NCBI GenBank assembly: GCA_002501085.1
Contig: DLRL01000048.1
Span: 10,328-46,944 of the forward strand
DNA from: Gemmatimonadales bacterium UBA7889
GTDB taxonomy: Bacteria; Gemmatimonadota; Gemmatimonadetes; Longimicrobiales; Gaopeijiaceae
Direction of reading: 5' to 3'
Length of the DNA stretch: 36,617 nucleotides
Shown: in pieces, positions 14,104 through 21,951 of the stretch
Layout of the letters: every line of letters begins with the position of its first letter
Position numbering within the stretch: position 1 is the first letter of the stretch
The notes under the pieces: model-generated
The model's input: only the letters and a program-made list of their open reading frames with translations
Told to the model about the DNA's origin: nothing
Databases searched by the model: none
Position numbers and translations under genes: made by a program

Positions 14104-15941
14104 TGAGTGTGCTTCAGAGTTCTAGCCCTAACGGCTTGAGTAAGAAGCTTCGTTTTTCACCACAGCGTGTGGTGCTGAGAGCTTTGCTGTTAGGAGCGAG
14201 CCTATTAGTAGTGCCTGGAGACTTGATTGCCCAGGTAGATGGGCAGGCGGTATACGATCAGTGGTGTGCCGGGTGCCACGGCGAGGATGGTGCTGGGGCA
14301 GGGCCCGCCGCCAATACGATGCTTCCTAGGCCGAGGGACTTCACGCTAGCCCTCTACCAGGTCAGGACTACGTCCTCCGGCGAATTACCGACCGATGCGG
14401 ACATACTCAAGGTGATCAATGAGGGTATGCCTGGCACGGCAATGCCTGGTTGGGAAGAAGTGCTTACGGAAGCCGAGAGACTCGCCTTGGTTGACTACCT
14501 CAAGACATTCTCCCGGTTCTTTCAGGGTGACCCGCCTACTCCACTGGATTTCGGTAGAGCTACGAGTGGAGGCGAAGACGCTATCGCTCGGGGCGAAGAG
14601 GTATACCAATCGGTTGAGTGCTGGCGCTGTCACGGCCAAGAAGGCCGGGGTGACGGCGAATCTGCGCCAACACTTAACGATGACACGGGCTTCCCGATTT
14701 TTGCAGCAGACCTGACTGAGAACTGGAGATTCAACGGAGGCGGCGAGGTAGAAGAGATATACCGAGTCCTAAGAACTGGTTTAGATGGGACGCCCATGGC
14801 GACCTTTTCTGACATCGTAGATGCAGGGGTAATCACGAATGAGGATCTTTGGAGTCTCGCGCACTACGTTCGCAGCCTTTCACCTGAGGAAGAACCTAGT
14901 GTAGAGGAGGTCGTTACCGCGCAGCTTCTGACCGATACACCTCTTCCTCAAACGGTCGAAGATGTTGTCTGGGAAGAAGCCGAACGTTTCTATGTGCCGT
15001 TGTCTGGTCAGATTGTCGTCCAGCCGCGCTGGTTCAACCCACGGGTAGATGCTGTATGGGTGCAGGCAGTTCACGATGGTCAGGAGCTAGCGTTACTCGT
15101 GAGTTGGGGTGATCCATCTGAGAGCCCTGATACACTGTGGACCGACTTCGGTGGCCAGGTTGTGACTACGATGGGTTCGGATGATGAGGGCGCGGCGACT
15201 GGCTCAGGTACTGCTGACCAACTTGTAGTGCAGTTTCCACAACAATTATCTGAAGGCCAGGAGCGGCCTTATTTCTTGCAAGGGGATACTCGAAACCCTA
15301 CTTACACTTGGACCTGGCAGAGCGATATAGCAGGAGCCTTTGAGAGCATTGCCCGGGGCATGGGCACCGCGGCCAGACAGCCAGATTCTGAGCAACATGT
15401 TCGCGCAACTGCACAACATGCTGATGGTCAGTGGAAAGTTCTTTTCGTGAGACCCCTTGATACTGGGAGTGCAGAGGATTTAGCGTTGACCGCTGGTCAG
15501 GCAGTACCAATGGCGTTCCAAGCATGGGATGGTGACAATGGTGAAAGTGGCAGCCAGGGGGCGGTAAGTACTTGGTACTTCTTAGTTCTCGGGCAGCCGA
15601 CACCGGTTGCTGTTTATGTTGCACCGCCAGTAGCACTAGCGCTCACACTCCTATTCGGCCTTCTTGTCGTGCGCCAAGCGCAAGTGGGAAGCGGAATGTG
15701 GCGGGAACCAGACGCTACCGCCCGAGCAAAAAGAGCTGCAAAAAGAAAGCAATTGGCCGGGATGGGCGTGGGCGTTATCTGGCTCGGAATGGCATTTGGA
15801 TCATATCAAAACAGTAGAGCTGGTTGGGAAGCCGGCCATGCGGACCTGGGCTTTTGGTGGGCGATCATTGGAGGACTTCTGGCGATCGCCGGGCTCGGTG
15901 CGCTGATTGGGACCTGGATACACACGAGAACCTCGAAGTAG
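14103..15941 (+). CDS. Dihaem cytochrome c fused to ethylbenzene-dehydrogenase-type haem-binding domain
   Basis: A 612-residue exported protein. A signal-like hydrophobic stretch (23-43, ending LIAQVDG) is followed by two cytochrome c domains with CAGCH (55-59) and CWRCH (173-177). Residues about 280-510 resemble the EB_dh family (gamma subunit of ethylbenzene and dimethylsulphide dehydrogenases, which binds haem b), with WVQAVHDGQELALLVSWGDP as the clearest stretch. Two or three C-terminal membrane segments (about 515-535 and 560-605) anchor it. ATG at 14103 is chosen over the upstream frame start because GGGGAGGAG precedes it and TGATG couples it to the previous gene. It would pass electrons through c and possibly b haems at the membrane surface, together with the CydA-like protein. 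Confidence 0.82.
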   Translation: MSVLQSSSPNGLSKKLRFSPQRVVLRALLLGASLLVVPGDLIAQVDGQAVYDQWCAGCHGEDGAGAGPAANTMLPRPRDFTLALYQVRTTSSGELPTDADILKVINEGMPGTAMPGWEEVLTEAERLALVDYLKTFSRFFQGDPPTPLDFGRATSGGEDAIARGEEVYQSVECWRCHGQEGRGDGESAPTLNDDTGFPIFAADLTENWRFNGGGEVEEIYRVLRTGLDGTPMATFSDIVDAGVITNEDLWSLAHYVRSLSPEEEPSVEEVVTAQLLTDTPLPQTVEDVVWEEAERFYVPLSGQIVVQPRWFNPRVDAVWVQAVHDGQELALLVSWGDPSESPDTLWTDFGGQVVTTMGSDDEGAATGSGTADQLVVQFPQQLSEGQERPYFLQGDTRNPTYTWTWQSDIAGAFESIARGMGTAARQPDSEQHVRATAQHADGQWKVLFVRPLDTGSAEDLALTAGQAVPMAFQAWDGDNGESGSQGAVSTWYFLVLGQPTPVAVYVAPPVALALTLLFGLLVVRQAQVGSGMWREPDATARAKRAAKRKQLAGMGVGVIWLGMAFGSYQNSRAGWEAGHADLGFWWAIIGGLLAIAGLGALIGTWIHTRTSK

Positions 15942-15954
15942 GTACGGAGGAAGC

Positions 15955-16812
15955 ATGATCGAGAGATTTAGTGGGCTACGGAATACCGTGCTCTTGGTAA
16001 GCGTATTCGTCATTGCCGGTTGTGGTGGCGGTGATGGAGGTGGTGGTGATGCTGGGGCTGCTGATGCTGCTCCCGCCGAGTCACCGGTTGACGCGGCGAC
16101 TGCCGGAAATGTTTCTGGCATGGTGACTTTTTCTGGTACGGCGCCGATGATGGCTGAGATCAACATGGGCTCTGAGGCCACTTGCGCCTCGAAGCATTCG
16201 ACAACTCCGACAGAAGAAGGCTTTGTCGGTGGTGAGAATGGTGGGCTGGCCAACGTATTCGTGTATGTAAAGGAAGGGTTGGAGTCTTTGAGTTTTCCAA
16301 CACCAACAGCAGCTGTAGTCCTAAACCAGGATGGCTGCGTGTACCGTCCACATGTACTTGGTGCTCAGGTGGGTCAGGACATCACACTACGTAATAGCGA
16401 TGGCCTGTTGCATAATATCAATGCTTCACCAACAGAAAACCGGGGCTTCAATGTCAGTCAGCCAGTTAACATGGACACAAACCGGTCATTCCCGGTAGCC
16501 GAAGTGATGGTCCCGGTGCGTTGTGACGTACACGGTTGGATGATGTCCTACATTGGTGTACTCGATCACCCGTACTTTGCTGTTTCTGATTCAGATGGCT
16601 CCGTGTCTCTCGATGGGCTGCCGCCGGGTGACTACGTGATAGAAGCATGGCACGAACAGCTCGGTACGATGACGAGTAACGTTACGGTTACGACTGGCGG
16701 AACGGCAGAAATCTCTTTTGAGTTTACTGAAGCAATGGCTGGTTCACCGGTACCAATGGGTGAGCCGATCGACTTGTTGCACCCAGATGGCCACCAAGCG
16801 GTGGATTACTAA
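15955..16812 (+). CDS. Cupredoxin-domain lipoprotein
   Basis: A 285-residue lipoprotein with an N-terminal signal ending VIAGC (Cys23), then a Gly/Ala-rich linker. The middle part is a cupredoxin-like fold with probable type-1 copper ligands His153 (LLHNIN), Cys190, His193 and Met196 (C-D-V-H-G-W-M). Residues ~205-260 resemble a carboxypeptidase-regulatory-like beta domain (GLPPGDYVIEAWHE). The ATG has GGAGG four bases upstream. It sits between the cytochrome c genes and coxB, so it is a candidate mobile copper electron carrier linking the two respiratory modules. Two further cysteines (77 and 128) may form a disulphide. Family membership is firm; the role is inferred. Confidence 0.85.
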   Translation: MIERFSGLRNTVLLVSVFVIAGCGGGDGGGGDAGAADAAPAESPVDAATAGNVSGMVTFSGTAPMMAEINMGSEATCASKHSTTPTEEGFVGGENGGLANVFVYVKEGLESLSFPTPTAAVVLNQDGCVYRPHVLGAQVGQDITLRNSDGLLHNINASPTENRGFNVSQPVNMDTNRSFPVAEVMVPVRCDVHGWMMSYIGVLDHPYFAVSDSDGSVSLDGLPPGDYVIEAWHEQLGTMTSNVTVTTGGTAEISFEFTEAMAGSPVPMGEPIDLLHPDGHQAVDY

Positions 16813-16864
16813 CATCGAGGACTTGTCCAGAGGGCAGGCCTAAGCTCCCTCGCTGGAGAAATCA

Positions 16865-17536
16865 ATGAATTGGAGTTGGATGCTACCTCCGAGCTTTTCG
16901 ACCGTCTCGGGTGACATTGATGGGATCTACATGGTGATCCTGTGGATTACAGGGATCATCTTCTTTATCACTGAGGCCTTGCTGTTCTATTTCATCTTCA
17001 AGTATAGACATAAGGAAGGGCGTAAGGCCGCGTACGATCACGGAAGCACCAAGATGGAGATTGCTTGGACGATGGTCCCACTCGTGATCGTCCTGTGGAT
17101 TAGCGTCGTAAGCAAGGGTGTTTGGGACACCGTTAAGGTTGATGTGCCACCTGCGGGACTAGAGATCATTGTGACGGGCAAACAGTTCGAGTGGACTGTG
17201 ACGTATCCGGGTCCCGACGGTGCATTGGGGACGAGCGATGATTTTGAGACGCTCAATGAATTGCACGCTCCGGAAGATGAGGCCGTAGTAATTACACTTC
17301 GTTCGGAGGACGTTCTGCACTCGTTCTTCCTTCCCGAAATGCGCATCAAGCAGGATGCTGTACCTGGGCGGGACATTACAGTCTGGTTTGAAGCCATCCA
17401 GCCCGGTGATTATACCATTGGCTGTGCGGAATTGTGTGGAATTGGACATACGACGATGGGTGGCACACTGACTGTGTACACTGCTGCGGATTTCCAAGCC
17501 TGGTCTAGTTCCCAGGCCCAACAACAACAGCCATAA
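16865..17536 (+). CDS. coxB: Cytochrome c oxidase subunit II
   Basis: A 223-residue subunit II of a haem-copper oxidase, which takes electrons from cytochrome c or a cupredoxin. It has two membrane helices (about 19-46 and 66-85) and a complete CuA site: His152 (DVLHSFF), Cys187, Cys191, His195 and Met198 (C-A-E-L-C-G-I-G-H-T-T-M). The aromatic-acid contact region reads KQFEWTVTYPG. No fused cytochrome c domain is present, so the donor must be separate. GGAGAA lies four bases before the ATG. A Gln-rich tail ends the protein. The gene begins 52 bases after the cupredoxin gene. Confidence 0.97.
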   Translation: MNWSWMLPPSFSTVSGDIDGIYMVILWITGIIFFITEALLFYFIFKYRHKEGRKAAYDHGSTKMEIAWTMVPLVIVLWISVVSKGVWDTVKVDVPPAGLEIIVTGKQFEWTVTYPGPDGALGTSDDFETLNELHAPEDEAVVITLRSEDVLHSFFLPEMRIKQDAVPGRDITVWFEAIQPGDYTIGCAELCGIGHTTMGGTLTVYTAADFQAWSSSQAQQQQP

Positions 17537-17580
17537 ATGAATTCGATAACCTCAATTAACAGCTCTGACCGGAAGACGAG

Positions 17581-19389
17581 ATGAGCACGATCGAACAAGA
17601 GATGGTACATGCGGCCGAGGGTGGTCATCACGACGACCACGAGTTGCCTTTTATTCGGAAATACATTTTCGCTACCGACCACAAGATGATCGCGAAGCAG
17701 TTCCTGTTCGTGAGTCTCTTCTTCCTGGTCATCGGTGGCCTGCTCGCTATGATGATGCGGTGGCAGTTGGGTTACCCGGGCGAGCCGATGCCTGGTGGAA
17801 TGATGTTACCGGACGCGATGATGGCCCCGACTCCGGACGGGGCGATTATGCTTCCGGAGTTCTACAATTCTTTAGTGACCATGCATGGCACGATCATGAT
17901 TTTCTTCGCGATCATGCCATTGCTCGTAGGGTTATTCGGGAACCTCCTCATTCCGCTCCAAATTGGCGCCGAAGATATGGCGTTTCCACGGCTCAACATG
18001 ATCTCCTTCTGGCTCGCGGTGCCTGCGGGTATCCTGATGCTGGCGAGCTTTGCGGTGGAAGGTGGAGCGGCTGGTTCGGGTTGGACATCATACGCACCAT
18101 TGAGTGCGTCGGGTGAATGGACCGGGGTCTATCTCGGCCAACAGCTATGGTTGGCTAGCCTCACCATCCTTGGGTTCTCATCACTTGTCGGTGCCGTGAA
18201 CTACATCACCACTGTGATTAATATGCGGGCGCCGGGGATGACTTGGTTCCGGATGCCACTGCCTACGTGGGCACTTTTTGTCACCGCCATCCTCATTTTG
18301 TTGGCGATTCCTGTTCTGGCTGGCGCACTGATCATGCTGCTCTTCGATCAGACAATAGGGACCGGGTTCTTCCGCCCTGAAGTCGGTGGTGAACCACTGC
18401 TTTGGCAGCATCTGTTTTGGTTCTTCGGTCATCCGGAGGTCTATATCTTAATTCTTCCGGCTATGGGAATTGCATCGGAGGTTCTCTCCAACCGCGCACG
18501 GAAGCCCATCTTCGGATATCACTCGATGGTGATGGCGATCATCGGCATCGGGTTCCTAGGGTGGATTGTGTGGGGCCACCACATGTTCATGAGCGGGATG
18601 AATCCGCTTTTGGGCACGTCGTTTATGATCTCGACCATGGCGATCGCGGTGCCGTCGGCAATCAAGACGTTCAACTGGTTGGCAACGATCTGGAAAGGGG
18701 ATCTTCACCTCGATTCCCCAATGTTGTATGCACTTGCGTTCGTGTCGATGTTCATCATCGGAGGTCTTTCAGGGATCTTCATGGCTTCGTCGCCCGTGGA
18801 TATATACATCCACGACACGTACTTCATTGTCGCACATATCCACTATGTACTTTTCGGTGGTAGCCTATTTGCGATTTTCGCAGGTATCACGTTCTGGTTC
18901 CCGAAGATGTTCGGGCGCATGATGAATGAAACCCTAAATAAGGTGCACTTCGGACTCACGATCGTGCTCTACAACATGGTTTTCTGGCCGATGCACAATC
19001 TCGGTGTACAGGGCATGATGCGGCGTATTTATGATTTCACACAGTACGAGTACTTGGCTCCGCTGCAGCCAATGAACCAGTTTATTTCGATCAGCGTGTT
19101 CCTATTGGTGGCAGCTCAGTCGGTTTATGCCTTTAACTTCTTCTGGAGCATCTTCAGAGGCGAGAAGGCGAGTAACAATCCCTGGGACTCGAACACGCTT
19201 GAATGGACGGTTCCTTCACCACCTCCACACGGGAACTTCCCTGAGATGCCTGTCGTTTATCGGGGGCCGTACGAGTACAGTTCGCCCGAGTCTGAGACGG
19301 ACTTCTACCCACAGACGAAGCCGCCGAGTAAGCCACCCGTTCAGGAATTGATTCCCGAGCCCGTTACCCCGACTCCGGAAGGATTCTGA
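17581..19389 (+). CDS. coxA: Cytochrome c oxidase subunit I (A1-type haem-copper oxidase)
   Basis: The 602-residue catalytic subunit that reduces oxygen to water and pumps protons. Ligands are visible: low-spin haem a His102 (MHGTIMIFF) and His421, CuB His284, His333 and His334 (GHPEVY; WGHHMF), haem a3 His419 (VAHIHYVL), and the cross-linked Tyr288. D-channel Asp132 (IGAEDMAFPRLN), Glu286 in GHPEVY and K-channel Lys362 (SAIKTFNW) are conserved, which is the A1 pattern. An N-terminal histidine-rich stretch (EGGHHDDHE) and a C-terminal Pro/Glu tail are cytoplasmic or surface extensions. It follows coxB by 44 bases, with GGAAGACGAG just before the ATG. Confidence 0.98.
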   Translation: MSTIEQEMVHAAEGGHHDDHELPFIRKYIFATDHKMIAKQFLFVSLFFLVIGGLLAMMMRWQLGYPGEPMPGGMMLPDAMMAPTPDGAIMLPEFYNSLVTMHGTIMIFFAIMPLLVGLFGNLLIPLQIGAEDMAFPRLNMISFWLAVPAGILMLASFAVEGGAAGSGWTSYAPLSASGEWTGVYLGQQLWLASLTILGFSSLVGAVNYITTVINMRAPGMTWFRMPLPTWALFVTAILILLAIPVLAGALIMLLFDQTIGTGFFRPEVGGEPLLWQHLFWFFGHPEVYILILPAMGIASEVLSNRARKPIFGYHSMVMAIIGIGFLGWIVWGHHMFMSGMNPLLGTSFMISTMAIAVPSAIKTFNWLATIWKGDLHLDSPMLYALAFVSMFIIGGLSGIFMASSPVDIYIHDTYFIVAHIHYVLFGGSLFAIFAGITFWFPKMFGRMMNETLNKVHFGLTIVLYNMVFWPMHNLGVQGMMRRIYDFTQYEYLAPLQPMNQFISISVFLLVAAQSVYAFNFFWSIFRGEKASNNPWDSNTLEWTVPSPPPHGNFPEMPVVYRGPYEYSSPESETDFYPQTKPPSKPPVQELIPEPVTPTPEGF

Positions 19390-19392
19390 GGT

Positions 19393-20046
19393 ATGACTAC
19401 TCAAGCAATGACTGCTGGCCGGGCACCAATGCCCGGAATGAAGGTGTACAACCTCAAACTCGGCATGTGGATCTTCCTCTTGTCCGAGGTGATGTTCTTC
19501 ACAGGCCTGATCGGATCGTACGTTATTCTTCGCTTTGCACATCCCGAGCAGTTTGCGGAGCCTGGGCAAGTGCTGAACATCAACCTGACAGCGTTCAATA
19601 CATTCTTACTGATCTGCTCTAGCGTAACGATGGTGAAGGCGTATGCAGCCATCCAGCAGGGTGACCAGCAGGGCCTGAAAAATTGGCTTCTTGCTACGAT
19701 CGTGATTGGTGCGTCGTTCGTGGGCGTCCAGGTTTATGAATACATAGCGCTCGCGGGAGAAGGCTTTGTGCCTATCGCTGAGGCCTATCATGCGGTCGGT
19801 CGGCATATGCCGCATGATGGACCTGCAATTGGAGGACAACTTTACGGGTCCACGTTCTACACGATGACCGGTTTTCACGGCACACACGTATCGATTGGTG
19901 TGCTGTGTCTCTGCTTCACCTACTGGCGGGCAGCTAAGGGAGCGTACACGGCTGACAGTCTTGGGGGTGTAGAGATCATGGGTCTGTACTGGCACTTCGT
20001 AGATTTGGTCTGGATTATCTTGTTTACCATCGTCTACCTCATTTAG
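19393..20046 (+). CDS. coxC: Cytochrome c oxidase subunit III
   Basis: A 217-residue subunit III with about five to six membrane helices. Family signatures are FLLSEVMFFTGLI near residue 30, TGFHGTHV around 160 and YWHFVDLVWI near the C-terminus. The ATG is three bases after the coxA stop codon, with TGAGGT in between, so the pair is probably coupled. Subunit III stabilises the oxygen-reducing subunit and binds lipid near the D-channel entrance. Length and topology are like the bacterial short form that lacks the first two helices of the mitochondrial protein. Confidence 0.96.
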   Translation: MTTQAMTAGRAPMPGMKVYNLKLGMWIFLLSEVMFFTGLIGSYVILRFAHPEQFAEPGQVLNINLTAFNTFLLICSSVTMVKAYAAIQQGDQQGLKNWLLATIVIGASFVGVQVYEYIALAGEGFVPIAEAYHAVGRHMPHDGPAIGGQLYGSTFYTMTGFHGTHVSIGVLCLCFTYWRAAKGAYTADSLGGVEIMGLYWHFVDLVWIILFTIVYLI

Positions 20047-20072
20047 CCTCTAACACTGTGGAGACTGATAAC

Positions 20073-20351
20073 ATGTCCACTGGTGAAACCCATAAACCAC
20101 CACCGTACATGCTTGTTTGGGTCGGGCTATTTGTGCTCACGATCATGGAGGTCTTTTACGCTACCCTGAGCTCAATACCCAAGATATGGCTCGCGATCGG
20201 ATTGATGGCGATGGCCTTTCTAAAGGCTTACTGGGTTGCGATCTACTACATGCATTTGAAGTGGGAGCCCAAGCGACTCTGGTTGTTGGTTTCTGTTCCG
20301 ATTCCGTTGATCATGATCCTTATCTTTGTTGTGCACAACGAGATTTTTTAG
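20073..20351 (+). CDS. coxD: Cytochrome c oxidase subunit IV (prokaryotic type)
   Basis: A 92-residue, three-helix membrane protein of the small subunit IV (COX4_pro/CyoD-like) type. The motif KAYWVAIYYMHLKWEPKRL is typical. The frame is open to a GTG at 20058, but the ATG at 20073 has GGAG nine bases upstream and gives a normal N-terminus. It follows coxC by 26 bases. Its role is assembly and stability of the oxidase. Nothing unusual. Confidence 0.93.
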   Translation: MSTGETHKPPPYMLVWVGLFVLTIMEVFYATLSSIPKIWLAIGLMAMAFLKAYWVAIYYMHLKWEPKRLWLLVSVPIPLIMILIFVVHNEIF

Positions 20352-20373
20352 TCCCATAACGGCTTGACGAAAG

Positions 20374-20592
20374 ATGTCGCTAATCACCTTTCACCGGTTC
20401 TTGATTGCTGTAGGGATTCTGTTCTGCCTGGGTTTTGGGTCATGGGAATTTCTGGCAGCACGTGATGGCGGTGGAATGGGCGCGTTAGCACTCGCATTGA
20501 TTTTCACCCTACTCGGGATCGGACTTATCGTGTACCTCGTGCACCTGGGACGCTTTCTGGGATATGATGAGGGATCCGCTCCGCACGAGTAA
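20374..20592 (+). CDS. Two-helix membrane protein of unknown function in the cox cluster
   Basis: A 72-residue protein with two hydrophobic segments (about 5-25 and 34-57) joined by a short Gly-rich loop (ARDGGGMG) and ending in an acidic tail. ATG starts 22 bases after coxD. I recognise no family. Its conserved-looking place between coxD and the HmuY-like gene suggests a small oxidase accessory or assembly factor. Confidence 0.7.
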   Translation: MSLITFHRFLIAVGILFCLGFGSWEFLAARDGGGMGALALALIFTLLGIGLIVYLVHLGRFLGYDEGSAPHE

Positions 20593-20647
20593 CTGTGAGA
20601 GGGATTGATTCTGGGTTTGAGGGTGCTTTGGGTACGGATTGTCTGCT

Positions 20648-21271
20648 ATGAGTCGCTTCTCCTTTCTTTTACACGACCGGGTTGCCACAACCGTAATCGT
20701 GCTAATTGTGCTTGTCGCAGTCCTGTTTATCTGGACTTCACTAGAAAGGCCGGAGGTTCCAACGTTCATGCCCACGGTATCAGCGCCGGCCGAAGTAGGA
20801 ACAGAACAGGATACGCGCACTGTGACGGTAGACGCGTCTGATCCCGGAATATGGCGTTTCTTTGATTTCTCAAGAGGATCGGTCGTGGAAGCTCCAGGAG
20901 CGGAAGAGTGGGACCTCGCGTTTCGCCGCTTCCAAATCATTGCGAACGGCGGCCGCGGTCTGGAGGGACAGGGCGGTGCTGCCTCACTTGAGGACATGAC
21001 CTTCGAGTCAGTGTCGAGTGTTCCGGAAACAGGCTATGTAGTGGCCGAGAGGAGCGATTCGGTGAATGCTATTCTCGAAGATTGGTACGATTACAGTTTC
21101 ACGAGCCATGTGCTTGAACCGAAACCGATCGTCTACGCTATACGGACTGCAGATGGTCGCTACGCCAAGCTAGAGATGCTCGGCTACTATTGCGTGGGTG
21201 CGCTTCCCGGTTGCACAACATTCAGGTATGTCTACCAGGGAGGGGGTGGCACTGATGTCGTATCAAATTAA
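20648..21271 (+). CDS. Membrane-anchored HmuY-like protein
   Basis: A 207-residue protein with one N-terminal helix (about 14-32) and a periplasmic domain that matches the HmuY family by eye: WRFFDFSRGSVV, EWDLAFRRFQIIANGG and a final Tyr/Gly-rich strand (FRYVYQGGGG). HmuY proteins of Porphyromonas bind haem and are secreted lipoproteins; here the domain is tethered by a helix. ATG at 20648 is preferred to the TTG three codons earlier. Two cysteines near the end (GYYCVGALPGC) could form a disulphide. It overlaps the Sco gene by 17 bases, so it belongs to the oxidase operon, where haem handling for oxidase assembly would make sense, but haem binding here is not shown. Confidence 0.75.
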   Translation: MSRFSFLLHDRVATTVIVLIVLVAVLFIWTSLERPEVPTFMPTVSAPAEVGTEQDTRTVTVDASDPGIWRFFDFSRGSVVEAPGAEEWDLAFRRFQIIANGGRGLEGQGGAASLEDMTFESVSSVPETGYVVAERSDSVNAILEDWYDYSFTSHVLEPKPIVYAIRTADGRYAKLEMLGYYCVGALPGCTTFRYVYQGGGGTDVVSN

Positions 21272-21893
21272 GCCGCTACTAAAGCTTCATTCTCTCGCCT
21301 GTGCATCCGTACTCATCAGTTCATTGTCATCATGTGGTATCCCAGCAGACGGCGGTTCTGTCGGGGAATTAAGAGGCACGGTGATGGAGGTGCCAATCCT
21401 AAAGCCTGATCTGGTACTTACTGACACGGAGGGGAATTTCTACGACTTGCGAGCGGAGACGGATGGCTATCTGTCACTTGTCTTTTTCGGTTACACGAAT
21501 TGTCCGGATGTATGCCCAGTCCATATGGCTACCCTTGCCGGTGTCTTCGATGAGCTTGCTCCGGAGGTCCGGGATGCGATGAAGGTGATTTTTGTGTCCA
21601 CGGATCCTGAGCGTGACACCCCAGATCGTCTTCGCCAGTGGCTTCGTGCTTACCATCCATCTTTTCTGGGTTTGAGAGGTGAGATAGAGGCCATCAATGC
21701 TGCCCTCGCTGAGATGAAGCTACCTGGGATCGCCGTGGTTCCTGGGGAACATGGTTCGGAACCAATCATCGGCCACCCTTCAGCTGTTTTGGCATTCGGG
21801 CGCGATGGACTCGCTCGTGTGCGCTACCCCTTTGGGGTACGACGAGCTGATTGGATCAACGACCTGCCGCTACTGCTGGGTGAAAGCTCTTAG
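21255..21893 (+). CDS. sco: Sco/SenC copper chaperone lipoprotein
   Basis: A 212-residue Sco-family thioredoxin-fold protein that delivers copper to, or reduces, the CuA site of oxidase subunit II. Copper ligands are Cys83 and Cys87 (NCPDVCP) and His174 (GHPSAV). A lipoprotein signal ends LSSC (Cys27). The frame extends upstream to 21198, but ATG 21255 is preceded by AGGGAGGGGGTGG and gives the correct signal peptide. It overlaps the HmuY-like gene, and CtaG follows, so the copper-insertion functions are together. Confidence 0.95.
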   Translation: MSYQIKPLLKLHSLACASVLISSLSSCGIPADGGSVGELRGTVMEVPILKPDLVLTDTEGNFYDLRAETDGYLSLVFFGYTNCPDVCPVHMATLAGVFDELAPEVRDAMKVIFVSTDPERDTPDRLRQWLRAYHPSFLGLRGEIEAINAALAEMKLPGIAVVPGEHGSEPIIGHPSAVLAFGRDGLARVRYPFGVRRADWINDLPLLLGESS

Positions 21894-21951
21894 TGCCCCT
21901 TCTCTATGCCCTGTACCAGGGGGTTACTCGCAATATAGGTAAGAATCACGA

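Noticed and set aside
15801..16253. 150-codon minus-strand frame with a Pro/Ser/Ala-rich stretch
   Set aside because: Antisense to the EB_dh fusion and the cupredoxin signal region; the low-complexity stretch is the reverse of the Gly/Ala linker.
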